Assembly: GCF_000003815.2 (NCBI RefSeq)
Contig: NC_049985.1
Coordinates: forward strand, 22,237,754-22,299,753
Direction of reading: 5' to 3'
DNA: 62,000 bases
Source of the DNA: Branchiostoma floridae
Lineage: Eukaryota; Chordata; Leptocardii; Amphioxiformes; Branchiostomatidae
Shown: positions 51,334 through 62,000 of the stretch, one piece after another
Layout of the letters: every line of letters begins with the position of its first letter
Numbering within the stretch: position 1 is the stretch's first letter
Program-made: the position numbers and the translations under genes
The notes under the pieces: generated by a model
Databases searched by the model: none
Told to the model about the DNA's origin: nothing
The model's input: only the letters and a program-made list of their open reading frames with translations

Positions 51334-54300
51334 TTACACACAGATGACGTTGTTTGCCCAGTCGCACAGCTGTAGTTCCTGGTTGAAGACCAGTCCAGCT
51401 GGGCAGGTGTTGGTGCCGTAAGACAGACCGCCCGAGCACGTGTAGAACTGGGCACAGTCGGCGGGGTGCTGGTACATCCCGTCCGGCTTACCGGCACAGG
51501 TCGGCTCGGTACCTGGGTCTGGTGACGAGAAAATACGGAACCATAAGTTATCAATGCCGAAAGCCCGAAAGTCACAGTGATCGCGCCCGCAGCCTCTACA
51601 GTGGCCGTCCCATGCCTTTCCACTTGAGTCTACGACCGTACTCCGGCCGCTAAGGTCTAACCGGGTCCCGGCCGGGCAGCCTCCGATTAAGCTAAGGGCA
51701 CAACCCGCTGTACGTGCAATTTGTCCGTACGTGTTTTTGGGTGGCCACGTCCGCCACGTATTTCTGAAAACATTCAGGCGACGCCCGTACTGGCACGTGG
51801 GGGGTGGGGGGGTGGGGGTGATCCGCAGCTCGAAGGCACACAAAGTTTTGCCTACACGTCAAGTTCTACGGCGTGTCTGCGTGCTCCAAATAAAATCCCA
51901 AATGATTGCCCATGTTCTGGCACGTAGACAGCACGTATTTGCACACGTACAGCGGGTTGTGCACTTAGCTTAACGAATACACGAAACTACACTAGACGTA
52001 AAGAGGCTAGTCGTGGGCATTATTTGTGTATGATGTAATGTATACATTTTAATTTTTTGTTTCCACAAACAGCCCGGTCGAGCCCCAGTTTGGAAATGTG
52101 ACGTATAAGCCTAAGCGACCAATGATTGGGCAGATCGATCAACGAATTTCATCGATAAAGGACGAACGCATTGTGTATTTTGTTGTCTTTTAAATCATAC
52201 TTTTACGTGTATGTTGCATCATCTTAAAATGATTGAATCAAGGATCACACAAATTGAATTTTGGTCATTGGACGGTCACTCAGCAATCACCCATTAATGT
52301 AAGGTATGATATAAACAAGGTTGATATGAACCATGAACAAGGTTTACACAGGATGTGCTGTTCTTACACTTTTGTCGTGTCTTGGATTATGGTTGCACGT
52401 AGTTACGTATACAGAGTCATAGATAGAAACAATGCGATTTGTAATACAAAAATATGTATGTTATCGTCTCCTAACTTTGTTTAAAGAGTAGCCATTGGTG
52501 CGAATAGAGAAACAGACGAACCGTTGACGATGATGACCACAGACTGCGCGTCCCGGTTCAGAGGACCCAGGTTAGAGTAATCCTCGGAGATGTCAGGAGC
52601 GCACCAGTACCGGCCGGAGTCGCTAGGGCGGATGTCGGTGATGGTCAGGGTCGGAGTGAAGGAGCCAGACCCGTCGGCATCTGAATATCCGATGGATAAT
52701 CAGACTAAGATTATCACATCTAGAGGTTATCTTAACACCAGTTCACCTTTATCCATGGGGTAACCTATATCCATTGGTTTAAAAAACAATGTATTTACAG
52801 ATGTCAAGTCTAAGGTCGGTGGTTTTAAAGTACAAAGTACAATGTTTTCGATTGTTTTCAAAATATTGCACCGTCCGTCAACTTAATATCCCAAAAGAAA
52901 AATGTTTCAAACAAAGCAACGGATATAGTTTACCCCAGGACAAAGGTGAACTTGCGTTGCGTATTAAAGTTGTAGAGAGAAATAGATGTTGAATTTAACG
53001 GTCGTTTAAAAAATGATTTGTAAGTTTGTCTTTTATAGCTTACCCAGGGAAACCCTTCCGTTGAAGCTGGGGGAGATGGTGATGTTTTCCGGTTCTGGAT
53101 TACCAGCGCCCCACACGGCGGACTTGTGAATGACAGTCTCGTAAGTGTCACAGCTTCCACCTGCAGACGATTCGAAACATACGTCATAAAGGTGCATGAA
53201 ACATCTAAAATGAATGAGCAGGCACAAGCTAACTATTGGTTGTTTAGATAAGTCCGCAAATGTACAGCTCGACTTGTTGGCTACGTGTATGATCAACGCA
53301 CTGATATCCAACATATGCTTAAGACGGACGTTCTTCTAACGACGGAAGGTTTTTCGTTCTCAGAACCGCGGTTTGTAAGTGTTGTAACAAATTATTGTTC
53401 TTTCCTTATTTTTGTTTCATGGGAATAAACTTGGTTTTAATAAAAAAATCGATCTCATTAGTGTCAATACTACTACTATTAGGATTCTATATCTGTATAG
53501 CCATTATAGCCGCCTTTCGGAGTAACACACCAGGTACACAAGCACGTGCACGCGGCGCGGCAGCAGCTGCTTATATTACACTAAACGATCTGTCACCCCT
53601 AACCTGTGGCACAACGCATGTGATTGCGAAGAGACAAATAACATCACTTACAGGCATTACAGGTTAAGCTTTTTGGAGTGTCCACTTATAATGTGTTAGT
53701 GCGAGGAGGAAACTTACCTTGGGTACAACCCGTCGGCCCTTTGACCCAGAGAATGGAGGCTTCACGGCCGCTGGTTCCCGTACAGTCGAGCCGAGCCGTC
53801 TCGCCAGCAGCCACGCGGACTGGGGTTTTGTCAAGGCTAACCTGCGACAGACGGTTCGGTGGGTCGTAGCCTGGACAGAAAACATTTTGGTTCATTGTTA
53901 ACAACAGTGACGATGTACATAAATTGTGTTCGTTTGATCGTATATATGTATTGCATATTCGGTAAACCGTCTCATGGCGTAACCGTGACACCAGGTTTGT
54001 GGATAAATCCATAATGTATTTAAATTAACCAACACAGATGAACTTTCATGCTATCACCATGTTTGTACAGAAGAGCAAAAAATCAAACAAACAAACAAGC
54101 AAACAAAATTACAAGTTGCATATCCGGACAGTTTTATTTGATCCACTCCCGGGAACTTCCCCTACTCTTTCCAACGTTTGATGGGTTCTTTTACGTGCTT
54201 GAGGTGTGGCTCTCCTAAAACGAGGGACCTCCATTTAACGTCTTATCTGATGGACGTTCCTAGCCGAAACTAGTGCACTAATTTACACCTGAGTGAAGTG

Positions 54301-55956
54301 AGGAAAGTCTCTTGAATAGCATTTCCAAACGTCGGTGACATGTCGGGGGGTTCGAACCCAGGACCTGTCCGAAAGGGAAGCACTGGACATGATTTTGGAA
54401 ACGGCCAGACGTTACACTAAGCATCCACTATCTTTCGCCAGTAAATGAACAAGATCTGTAGTTCAAAATCTTACCCAACTTGTACCAGAAGAGCAGAGAC
54501 TCCTCGTTCGTGCCGAACTCGTCCGACTGGTCCTCGTTCGTAACCCGACACCAGTATCGGCCCCAGTCGTCAAACTTCGCGTCGGTCAGCACGAGAGTCG
54601 GGCGGGTTCGGGACTCCACGCTGACCCGGCCTGCGAACTCGGGATGGACGTAGACTTCTCCTGATGAACTCCACTTGTAGACCACCTGTCGGTCTGCGTC
54701 GGCAAACACTCCCTTCATGAATATAAGCAAAATCAAGAAAAGATGAGGAGGAGCGGTTATAAACTTTAAGGAAAGAAAATTTTGTCTCCATATTTAGGTC
54801 AATCATCATTATAAGGTAATGTTATTTCATGCCATGTTGATTTGATTATATGGATGACATGCTCTGGGAACCCCCAAAACTCATGCGAACGTGTGAATGA
54901 AAAAAAGTTTGACCAAAAATGTTGCATTTGTTTTGATATCTAAGTGAAAATGACGGTTGAAGGAATGACCACGCACAGAGTGTTATATTGAATTTATTTT
55001 CACATATTTTTCTTTGACTTCTGGAATTTATTTTGCTATTCTATATATATATGTTATTACAACACGTTTTTCGGTATATTTTTCTAATTTACGTCGTATA
55101 TGTGCTCATTTTACGGCTGCTTTGTACGATTTACTTTTTTCCTGAAACGAAGGAAAATTGATTTGCGCGGCATATAATCAAAACTATATGGCTTAGTTTT
55201 AATTTTCAACAACTAGGAATCTGATCTTTGAAAGTTGGGCCTTCATTTGAATCAGGCATAATTCCGTATTTACCCTGTTTTTAGAACAACGGATATAGGT
55301 TACCTCACGGATAAAAGTGACCTAACGTTACTAACCTTTAGCCAGGTGATTGTAGGAGGAGTGGCCGAGGCAGGTGAGATGATATATTCACACCTGAACT
55401 CTATCCGGTTCACCCAGGTAGGGTCACCTGGGCGGGGCCACATCACCACCCAACCGCCTCGATCCGGCACCGTCACGGTTGTGATGGACACCGCATCTAA
55501 ACGTATGATGTGTATGGGCTTGGATTATTCGTTACCTTGTAATCTTACATCTAACTGAAATGAGACTTGCTTCTGTCATTCTACACCTTTTGTCTCCTGG
55601 ATACGGCTGAGTTAAATTGGTTGGTAATGTCAATGGAGCAGACTGATGGGAAAACAACCTAGCGACAAATAAAAATAGACAGAGGACGCAAAATAAAGTA
55701 TTCGCCACCATGATAACGTTAAAAGGGAAGCGAGTTTTCCAAACCGGAAGTTCCGCAGTACCTTAGAAGTACCGTAGAAATTCGACAGGATTCCCGTGAC
55801 CAAACTTGACCTTCGCTTTCCACATACCAAATATCATAAGGACTCATCCACAGTTTCTTGAGTTATGCTTTCGACTAGCAGAGACTCAGACGGAAAGACA
55901 GACAGACAGACAGACAGACTGCCATAGAGACAGCAGCCAGCCAGCCAGACAGACAG

Positions 55957-56043
<87 letters not shown>

Positions 56044-56505
56044 GGCAGAGAGACAGGCAGACAGACAGACAGACAGACAGACAGAGAGACTGCCATAGAG
56101 ACAGACAGACAGTCAGACAGATAGGCAGACAGACAGATAGGCAGACAGACAGACAGACAGACAGACAGAGAGACTGCCATAGAGACAGACAGACAGTCAG
56201 ACAGACAGATGGGCAGACAGACAGATAGGCAGACAGACAGAGAGAATACCATAGAGACAGTCAGGCACATGAACAAATGGCATCGAAAGCATAATGTTCT
56301 TTGCGAAGGTAGGTGGAAAGAACACATCTGAAGGCCATAGGAAACCAGTTGAAATGTACCAGTCTGCCCCATGTTCCGGATAAGAGTTGTATGTCATCAC
56401 ATTTTTCGATTTCGAAATATCAATGAAAGGTAACGAACTATACTTACCAACCCTTTCCGGTCCTACATAAAGCAGTAGAAGAACGCTGACCAGTAGACCC
56501 AACAT
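51334..56505 (-). CDS. VCBP: VCBP gene B: two V-type Ig domains plus chitin-binding domain
   Basis: Seven minus-strand exons: 56505-56448 (signal peptide MLGLLVSVLLLLYVG), 55496-55336 and 54712-54475 (V1), 53870-53718, 53160-53044 and 52680-52522 (V2), 51518-51334 (chitin-binding domain, stop). The total is 1071 bp, 356 residues. V1 has the Ig pair FRCEY and WGRYWCRV with core ITWLK; V2 has ARLDCTG, SILWVKG and SGRYWCAP. The last exon has six cysteines (EPTC, ADC, YTC, NTC, QLC, VIC). Most introns are phase 1. VCBPs are secreted gut-associated immune molecules that bind microbes through the V domains and chitin through the CBD. The donor after V2 (GTTCGT) is weak. If that intron is retained, the frame ends after about 13 residues at 52481, giving a CBD-less form. 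The first intron holds a long ACAG microsatellite. Confidence 0.93.
51652..52115. mobile_element. MITE, GGGCCCGACCGGG family, copy 3, split by a nested MITE
   Basis: The left end is at 51652-51686 (AACCGGGTCCCGGCCGGGCA, GC). The core and right end are at 51974-52115 (GGGCATTATTTGTGTATG, then CAGCCCGGTCGAGCCCCAGT, TTGGAAATGTGACG). The two parts are colinear with the copy at 5082-5274 and are separated by the TTAA element. Lies in the last intron of VCBP gene B. Confidence 0.65.
51687..51973. mobile_element. MITE with TTAA ends, copy 2 (nested)
   Basis: TTAAGCTAAGGGCACAACCC at the left and GGGTTGTGCACTTAGCTTAA at the right, with CGTACG-type subterminal motifs. Inserted into another MITE within the last VCBP intron. 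Confidence 0.75.
52739..52953. mobile_element. MITE in VCBP gene B intron
   Basis: The left AGTTCACCTTTATCCATGGG then GTAACCTATATCC is mirrored by GGATATAGTTTACCCCAGGA then CAAAGGTGAACTT. A solo end of the same family is at 55279-55318. Confidence 0.7.
54283..54424 (-). mobile_element. tRNA-derived SINE, minus strand, copy 2
   Basis: Same tail as 5945-6087 (CACCTGAGTGAAGTGAGGAA on the plus strand) and a B-box-like GGGTTCGAACCC. Lies in the intron between V1 and V2 of VCBP gene B. Confidence 0.6.
54740..55330. other. VCBP gene B intron, AT-rich, with a solo MITE end
   Basis: Mostly AT-rich and without coding signal. 55279-55318 is one end of the MITE family at 52739-52953. Confidence 0.5.
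55893..56260. repeat. Long (ACAG)n microsatellite in VCBP gene B intron 1
   Basis: About 370 bp of ACAG/GACA tetranucleotides with a larger internal repeat (AGAGAGACTGCCATAGAGAC occurring three times). The long frames on both strands here are repeat artefacts. Confidence 0.95.
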
Positions 56506-57002
56506 ACTTCATTTGAAAAATATTCCCTGTTGTCAAATGCAGTTAAACATAACTAATTGACGTCTTAGTATTGAAATATGGTCCTAATGTCAATGAATGA
56601 ATTCAAAGAAAAACGCACTTTCACCACATTAAATGCAAAAAAGGTAGTCATTTATGTTGCTCCCTAAAATCTCTCTATATCGGAACCCAATGCACTCTCA
56701 CTGCACCAGTTTGTTAACCTATGTTGTAGACCCGGCAGATTGTTGCCGTATTCCTAGACGTTTGAGCCTGGCTTTCTATTTGTCAATGTTTCTTTTTGAC
56801 TGACGTCAGAATACACAAAATGACAAAATAGAAATAATAACCAGATAAAAACGACTGAAGATTTGTCAAAATGCAACAGAGACCTAACCTATGCTTGGAG
56901 AGTAAAGAAGTACCGCTGAAAATGTAAAAATGCAGGAGACTGAACACCTACCGTTTTGTAATTTGTTTCAGACGTTTCCTCTCCTCCGTACGTGTACTGA
57001 TG

Positions 57003-57200
57003 ACAGTCTGTTTGACTTAGCTACAGGTGTGTCTGTTCTCACCGATCGGACGAACATTTGTCGACTAAATCAATGTTTGCACAATCATCAAAGACTATTT
57101 AATGTAATAACTGATCTGAAAAAAGTGCTTGCTACGACTTACATTTTGCTTAGTTAATGATTATGTTATGTTTGATAAATTCATGACGCAATTCGAGAGC
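57003..57200. repeat. Diverged tandem copy of 57935-58105
   Basis: Shared landmarks in order: TTCTCACCGATC, ATTTGTCGACT, AATGTTTGCACAAT, CATCAAAGA/GATCAAAGA, GTGCTTGCTACGACTT against GTGTTTGCTAGGACTT, and ATGTTTGATAA. The partner lies in the 3' flank of VCBP gene A. Confidence 0.7.
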
Positions 57201-57239
57201 AGAACGTACGTTACTAGCTGTGTCAGCCAAATTAAAAAA

Positions 57240-57391
57240 AAAGATCCGTGAAAGAAGACAACACATCATCTATAAATTTTAATAAAGAATCGTCAGATAA
57301 GACTGGGGTGTCAAACTTCATATTCGCGAAACTATTTGTTAGACTCAGGCAACGTTATCAGATTAGTCTTAAAGCCTCGTTATTCATTCAC
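57240..57391 (-). pseudogene. Decayed 3' end of a VCBP gene
   Basis: Minus-strand 57391-57346 aligns with the end of the gene A chitin-binding exon (AACGAGGC ... GATAACGTTGCCTG against AACGAGGC ... AATAACGTTGCCTG), with deletions that remove the cysteine codons. Further downstream, GACTGGGGTGTCAAAC and CATCTATAAATTTTAAT (plus strand) match the gene A 3' UTR (TCTGGGGTAAAC, CATCTAAAGTTTTTAAT), and then the duplicated block at 57003-57200 follows. The order is the same as in gene A, so this is a relic of a tandem VCBP duplication. Confidence 0.6.
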
Positions 57392-57934
57392 CTTCAACTG
57401 TTTTAGAGCTCTCGACTTAGCTCCATGAAGCCATTAGTACATTAGTGTCTTTGTAATATTGCCATTTAATTTTAGTCTAAAAGTCTAAGAAACATTCAAA
57501 CGGAATTGAAACGGTCCAGCGCAGGTACTTAAAGAACATACACAACTTGAGGTAAACTCGTAGTAAGGATTGTATGTATAATACAGTTAATCTCTGAATT
57601 CTGTAAAATTCTTATGTTTCGTATTAGTGAATCGTTCAAATTTCGTAAAATCTGCTTGCATTCCGTAAAACTCGTATGATATCCATAAAATTTGCATGAA
57701 TGCTTAGTCACCTCTTCATTAGAGTATTTGTGTTCTTGAACTTGAACTATAAGTTATAGCAGTTTAAGAGATTATTGCAGGTAAATGACTAATAGCTGCA
57801 AAAATGAACAAATCGCTAGGGGGCCTCAATGACACTTGGTGATTGTGCCCATGCTCCAATGATCGTTACAAAGGTTACAGTTTGAGTTTCGCTAATTTGT
57901 CGAATACAATAGACAAACTATAGCTAGAGGTGCG

Positions 57935-58105
57935 AGAAATTGGTCGGTTCTCACCGATCTCACGGTGGACAGATATTTGTCGACTTAATGTTTGCACAAT
58001 GATCAAAGAATAATGAATGAAAGAAATGACCTGAAGAACGTGTTTGCTAGGACTTTAATTTTACCTCGTTGATGTTTGATAATGCCATGAGCGGTTTGAG
58101 AGAAT
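57935..58105. repeat. Partner of the 57003-57200 duplicate
   Basis: It lies 3' of VCBP gene A on the minus strand. Confidence 0.7.
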
Positions 58106-58154
58106 AAAATGCGCGAGGGTGTCGGACGACTCGGACTATTACCAAATCGGGCAA

Positions 58155-58220
58155 GTCAACTCGGCCCATCGCCTTGGTCAACTCGGCCCAATACCCTGGT
58201 CTAACTCGGCCCAATATCAT
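58155..58220. repeat. 22-bp tandem repeat, three copies
   Basis: GTCAACTCGGCCCAATACCC-type units start at 58155, 58177 and 58199. Confidence 0.85.
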
Positions 58221-58298
58221 ATGTCACATAGTATACTTTTCGTTCCCAAAAGCTGTCCGGCCGAGCCCCGGTTTGGAAATGTGACGCAAGCCTTACCG
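58214..58298 (-). mobile_element. MITE, GGGCCCGACCGGG family, truncated copy 4
   Basis: On the minus strand: GGCTTGCGTCACATTTCCAA, ACCGGGGCTCGGCCGGACAG, CTTTTGGGAACGAAAAGTAT. Only one end is present. Confidence 0.6.
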
Positions 58299-58341
58299 GA
58301 GGTGACAGAAAAGACAAGACAACGACATATCATCTAAAGTT

Positions 58342-58347
58342 TTTAAT
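58342..58347 (-). terminator. Polyadenylation signal ATTAAA (VCBP gene A)
   Basis: ATTAAA on the minus strand, about 85 bp after the stop codon, at a position like that of gene B. Confidence 0.5.
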
Positions 58348-58431
58348 GCCCTCTTGAGTCTGGGGTAAACGGCCATGGATGTCAAATCCAAACCTCCTAC
58401 CGAGAGATTTACTCGCCAACGTGCCGAGTTC

Positions 58432-60367
58432 TTACGCACAGGCAACGTTATTAGGCCAGTCACACACTTGCAAGGCCTCGTTAAAGAACAGCCCGGTCAG
58501 ACAGGGCGCTGGGCCGTACAGCCAGCCACCCGAGCAGCTGTAGTACCGGGAACAGTCGCCAGGGTCCTGGTACATCCCGTCAGCCTTCCCATCACATGAC
58601 GGTGTTGGTGCTTCATCTTCAATTGCAGATGGAAGAAAGATAAAAAGAAAATGATTTCAATTATAAAAGCCTTCATCAAAATTTATAAAACAGTGTAAAA
58701 TCCACAACAGCTATGTAGTATTTATAATAAGTACATTTTCTTGATGCAGCTAGACGTACATTACTGCTAAGTACTATTCCTTGTTTGTACGCCAACCCTT
58801 GATGGGTATGTTAACGTACGTGGTGCGCTGGTGACAGTTGGCGACTGACATTCGCCAACGTAACGCCGTTAGGCGCCAATGTGCAGGGAATTGACGTCTA
58901 AGAAGGCCAATACATGCGCCGCCTGAAATGGCGATTGAAATATGTTTAGAAAATGCAAGTGGCTAAATGCCGACAACATTCCGCAAACATGCCACCAACT
59001 AGCCACGAAGAAGACGCCAAAATGAGAGCTAACAGGATAAAATAGGCGTGAACTAATTATAAATGAGAAAATGACGCCACAAAGCGCCATTCACCCTGTA
59101 AAAACTAAAATGTTAGTTTCGACATTTGTTTTGTCGTAGATAATACATAGATTATTACACACATATGGTACAAAACACAAAATCTGGATTATGGCTTGTG
59201 TCCGTTTGAGTTCGTTTGAGTAATTTTTTAAAGGCTGTACGAGGGGCGTTCAAGAAGTAATCGCCCTGACCCATTTCCCAAAGGAGGAGATTAATGAAAC
59301 TTGGTGCAGTTATTAGTCTTTCTCTTCATAGGAATCACCCAGAGTTATGCATTTCTACCATCGTTTGATGCAGCTCTGTACACCGTTTTTGTAGGACGCC
59401 CCAGGTTGGTCCCGTGCAACAGATGCCTCATCAATGGCAGAAGAGGGACGACCAGGTCTGGGAGCTGTTTCCACAGACGTCCGGCCATGTTTGAATTCAC
59501 AATGCCAGCGTTTTACGAGGTCATATGATGGGGAATCATCACCATAAGTTTCTTTTATTTCATCAAAAGGCTCATTTGGTATGCGTCCTTTCAAATACAA
59601 AAACCGGATCACTGCGCGACACTCAACTGGCTCCATTTCACACCTGATCCATTTCACACCTGACTCAGTTCAAACACCTTTAAATCAAAAACCAAAATTA
59701 GTTCAGAGCTGTTTTTTGCAACATAATCCATAGAGATATGAATCATGACATATGCAAAATTTCATCTAGATCAAACAACTGGAAGTGGGTCAGGGCGATT
59801 ACTTCTTGAACGCCCCTCGTACATGCATTAATGTGTATAAGTAAACCTCCTTTTATCATTTCATTTTGAGGCATTTTACTAACTTTAATAGGTTTTTATT
59901 TTTGGTAACACTGCAATTTCCGATGACCTACTCATCTGTGATTCAAATGCACATCTGTGTAACCGCAAGGGAAATTTGGCAACAAATTTACAAAGGTGCC
60001 ACAATGAACGGTCGCCGACGTACCACAGCCCAGTGAGATACCCATCTTAATGATGCTGATGGATATGAAATATAATTTTCTATAACTACCGTCAAGGAGC
60101 ACCACCACAGACTGGGAATCGCGGCTGCGCAGATCATTCTGGTACCATAAGGGCGCATCATCGGTGCACCAGTACCGACCGACGTCGGTAGGGCGAATGT
60201 CAGTGATGGTTAGATCCGGATAGTAATAATTGTAGTAGCCACCGTCGTTGAAGTCTGAATGAAAGAATTTGAAGACAAATGTCATCTCTCCCGCCTTCTT
60301 TTCTTAACTCCCTCAATTTCTATTTACTCAATTTTCAGTATTCGCACGCACACATATGCGCACACAC

Positions 60368-60403
<36 letters not shown>

Positions 60404-60511
60404 GCACGCACAAACGTACACACGCACACACACACACACACACACATACACGTGCACGCACAAACACACACATACACACACACAAACACGTGCACGCACA
60501 AACACACACAT

Positions 60512-60544
<33 letters not shown>

Positions 60545-60859
60545 CACGCACACACACGTGCACGCACAAACATCCACACACATCCACACACACTCACACA
60601 CACACGCGTACTCTTCGTAGAGTTGAGCCATCACAGCTTACCCAGTGAAGCCCTTCCTGCGTACTTCGGCGACACGTTAACGGTTCCCGGACCTAGAATC
60701 GGATGGGGCTGAGGTACAGCTGTTTTGTTGATGACCATCTCATATACGTTGCACTTTCCGTCTGAAAATAAATTTATTTTTCAATGTTTATTCGCGATTT
60801 TCACCAATACCTTCGTAACTTCCGGTTTTGCTATCTCTTTTTTTGAACAAGCTATATAG

Positions 60860-60909
<50 letters not shown>

Positions 60910-61832
60910 TAGTCAAAATCTTTTGGTGTTGAATAGCTATTGTGCTAAAAAAGAATGTGACATAAGTGGCCCATAGTGGCTAGTTTTTGGTTAGCAGGGG
61001 CATTTTTGTCAAAAAATTCTGAAGAGGATAACTCAAGCTAGCAAGGAATAACGGATTTTAAAAAATATGTTTACTAAGTATGCAATTATGCAAAGTGGGT
61101 GTATATTTGCATAATAAATTGCAGTATTCTATCATAGCAGTTTTTTTCAATGTATCTCTTGTCTCGGATATAAAATGTTCATGATATTTGGGTGGTAGAT
61201 AAGATTTAGCGTCATGGCAAAGTGGGGCAAGTTTCAGCCCCCTATCATGTAATTTGGGAACTGTAGGGGCATTTCAAAGAGAACTGCAGAAAGAAACGAC
61301 GGATTTCCATCATTTTAGGCATGCAGGTAGCTAAGGCAACTATGTTCATAATGATATAAAGTTACACGTTATGGAAATACAAATGCAAATTTGCATGATT
61401 AACTAGGACATTGTATAATTCCATTCTTTTCAATGACTGGACTTCAATAAATGTAACAGACGTAAGGAAGTAATTCGCATAATATATGCAAAAAAATGCT
61501 TAATATTTGATGATAGGAATTTTATAATTACGACATGTGTACGTAAGTCAATGCTGAACATCACCATGTATAAATCATGTACATTTGTAATTTGCATAAA
61601 ATTTACATGTTATTATTCTTCCAGCAAAATTGGTATTCCTCCAAATTGGGCAAATACATTTTCATACCTTGGGTACAACTTGGCCCTTTGAACCAGACAA
61701 TGGACGCCAGAGGGCCGCCCGATCCCTCACAGTTGAGCCGGGCCGTCCCACCCGCCTTCACACGGACTGGTGTTTTGTCCACCTCCACAAAAGAATATTG
61801 GCCGCCACGAGCAGGGACGTCGTAATCGTAGA
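58432..61832 (-). CDS. VCBP: VCBP gene A, 3' part: V2 domain and chitin-binding domain
   Basis: Four minus-strand exons, all phase 1: 61832-61668 (VDKTPVRVKAGGTARLNCEG, IVWFKGPSCTQG), 60761-60642 (GKCNVYEMVINKTAV, SPKYAGRASL), 60254-60090 (PDLTITDIRPTDVGRYWC, SRDSQSVVVLLDG) and 58616-58432 (CBD with six cysteines: PSC, GDC, YSC, APC, QVC, VAC; stop TAA). Same exon plan and lengths as gene B, but clearly diverged, so it is a different VCBP type. The signal peptide and V1 exons should lie to the right of the window. The last intron (58617-60089) carries a mariner derivative; the intron after 60254 carries a long CA repeat ending about 30 bp from the next exon's donor. Confidence 0.92.
58640..59235. 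other. VCBP gene A intron, TGGCG/CGCCA-rich stretch
   Basis: 58820-59100 contains many TTGGCG, CGCCAA and GGCGCC motifs in both orientations, suggesting an old inverted-repeat element. I could not define clear ends. Confidence 0.3.
59240..59819 (-). mobile_element. Deletion derivative of a mariner transposon, copy 2
   Basis: Ends CGAGGGGCGTTCAAGAAGTA and its reverse complement, with TA at 59238-59239 and 59820-59821. Transcribed on the minus strand, it keeps the N-terminal transposase helix-turn-helix region (MEPVECRAVIRFLYLKGRIP, SYDLVKRW) and then joins the 3' end at the same place as copy 1 (1358-1927). It lies in the last intron of VCBP gene A, in the same orientation as the gene. Confidence 0.9.
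60347..60608. repeat. (CA)n microsatellite in VCBP gene A intron
   Basis: About 260 bp of CA repeats with interspersed CACGTGCACGCACAAACA-like variants. The frames on both strands are artefacts. Confidence 0.95.
60860..60910. repeat. (TA)n microsatellite
   Basis: About 25 TA units in a gene A intron. Confidence 0.95.
60970..61480. repeat. Two diverged tandem segments in a VCBP gene A intron
   Basis: Segments near 61020-61160 and 61280-61440 share, in order, a GGAATAACGGATTT/AAACGACGGATTT motif, a TTTGCATAATAA/TTTGCATGATTAA motif and TTTTCAATG. Probably an old dispersed repeat. Confidence 0.4.
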
Positions 61833-62000
61833 CTGCACAAACAAGTGTGAGTGTGGCATTCTTGGTCATAAATACTGGTATGGCACAAAATGCATCATAT
61901 ACTGCGAGCAAATGCAAAATGTTTCACTCCTCTTCCCCTGCGCAAAATACTCCACTAGGAGACCAACTGAAATTGACTGCTTAGTTTTAATAGAAATTAC

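Noticed and set aside
55806-56372. Long frames of alternating RQTD / VCLS residues
   Set aside because: Translations of the ACAG microsatellite on both strands, lying in a VCBP intron.
60259-60712. His-Thr-rich and Cys-Val-rich frames
   Set aside because: Translations of a CA/GT microsatellite.

Overview
This is a eukaryotic, intron-rich, repeat-rich window with three 100-N assembly gaps. It is almost certainly from an amphioxus (Branchiostoma). The minus strand on the right encodes VCBP genes (variable-region-containing chitin-binding proteins: signal peptide, two V-type Ig domains, one six-cysteine chitin-binding domain), a family best known from amphioxus and tunicates. The intergenic DNA is crowded with short inverted-repeat elements and tRNA-derived SINEs.

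Layout. (1) 0.5-6.5 kb, plus strand: five separate, intact, divergent copies of the C-terminal beta-sandwich exon of a GH27 glycosidase (alpha-galactosidase A / alpha-N-acetylgalactosaminidase type). Each has a phase-0 acceptor and a stop codon, and four of the five are followed by AATAAA. No catalytic-domain exon is visible. This looks like an array of alternative last exons, or exon relics, of a gene lying to the left. (2) 8.1-8.3 kb, minus strand: one intact but orphan VCBP chitin-binding exon, nearly identical in protein to that of the complete VCBP gene 43 kb away. (3) 8.46-40.88 kb: a 32-kb tandem array of about 31 diverged copies of a roughly 1.05-kb unit, with multi-kb internal duplications and several datable insertions. 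Its two ends fall at the same point of the unit. (4) 41.2-45.55 kb, plus strand: a seven-exon secreted trypsin-like serine protease, with an apparent 1-base frameshift near its C-terminus and loss of one conserved pocket cysteine. A fragment of a second protease on the minus strand (about 47.4 kb) is cut by an inverted-repeat element that contains an assembly gap. (5) 47.8-51.0 kb: a 118-bp minisatellite with a three-unit higher-order pattern, nested foldback elements and MITEs. (6) 51.3-56.5 kb, minus strand: a complete seven-exon VCBP gene (356 codons by my splice model). (7) 57.0-57.4 kb: a decayed 3' end of another VCBP copy. (8) 58.4-61.8 kb, minus strand: the last four exons of another VCBP gene, whose first exons lie beyond the right edge.

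The VCBP genes encode secreted innate-immune lectin-like proteins and the protease is a secreted digestive or immune-type enzyme, so the right half reads as a fast-evolving secreted-protein and immune neighbourhood. All exon borders were placed by eye from GT/AG signals, reading-frame phase and paralogue comparison. No alignment or database search was run.
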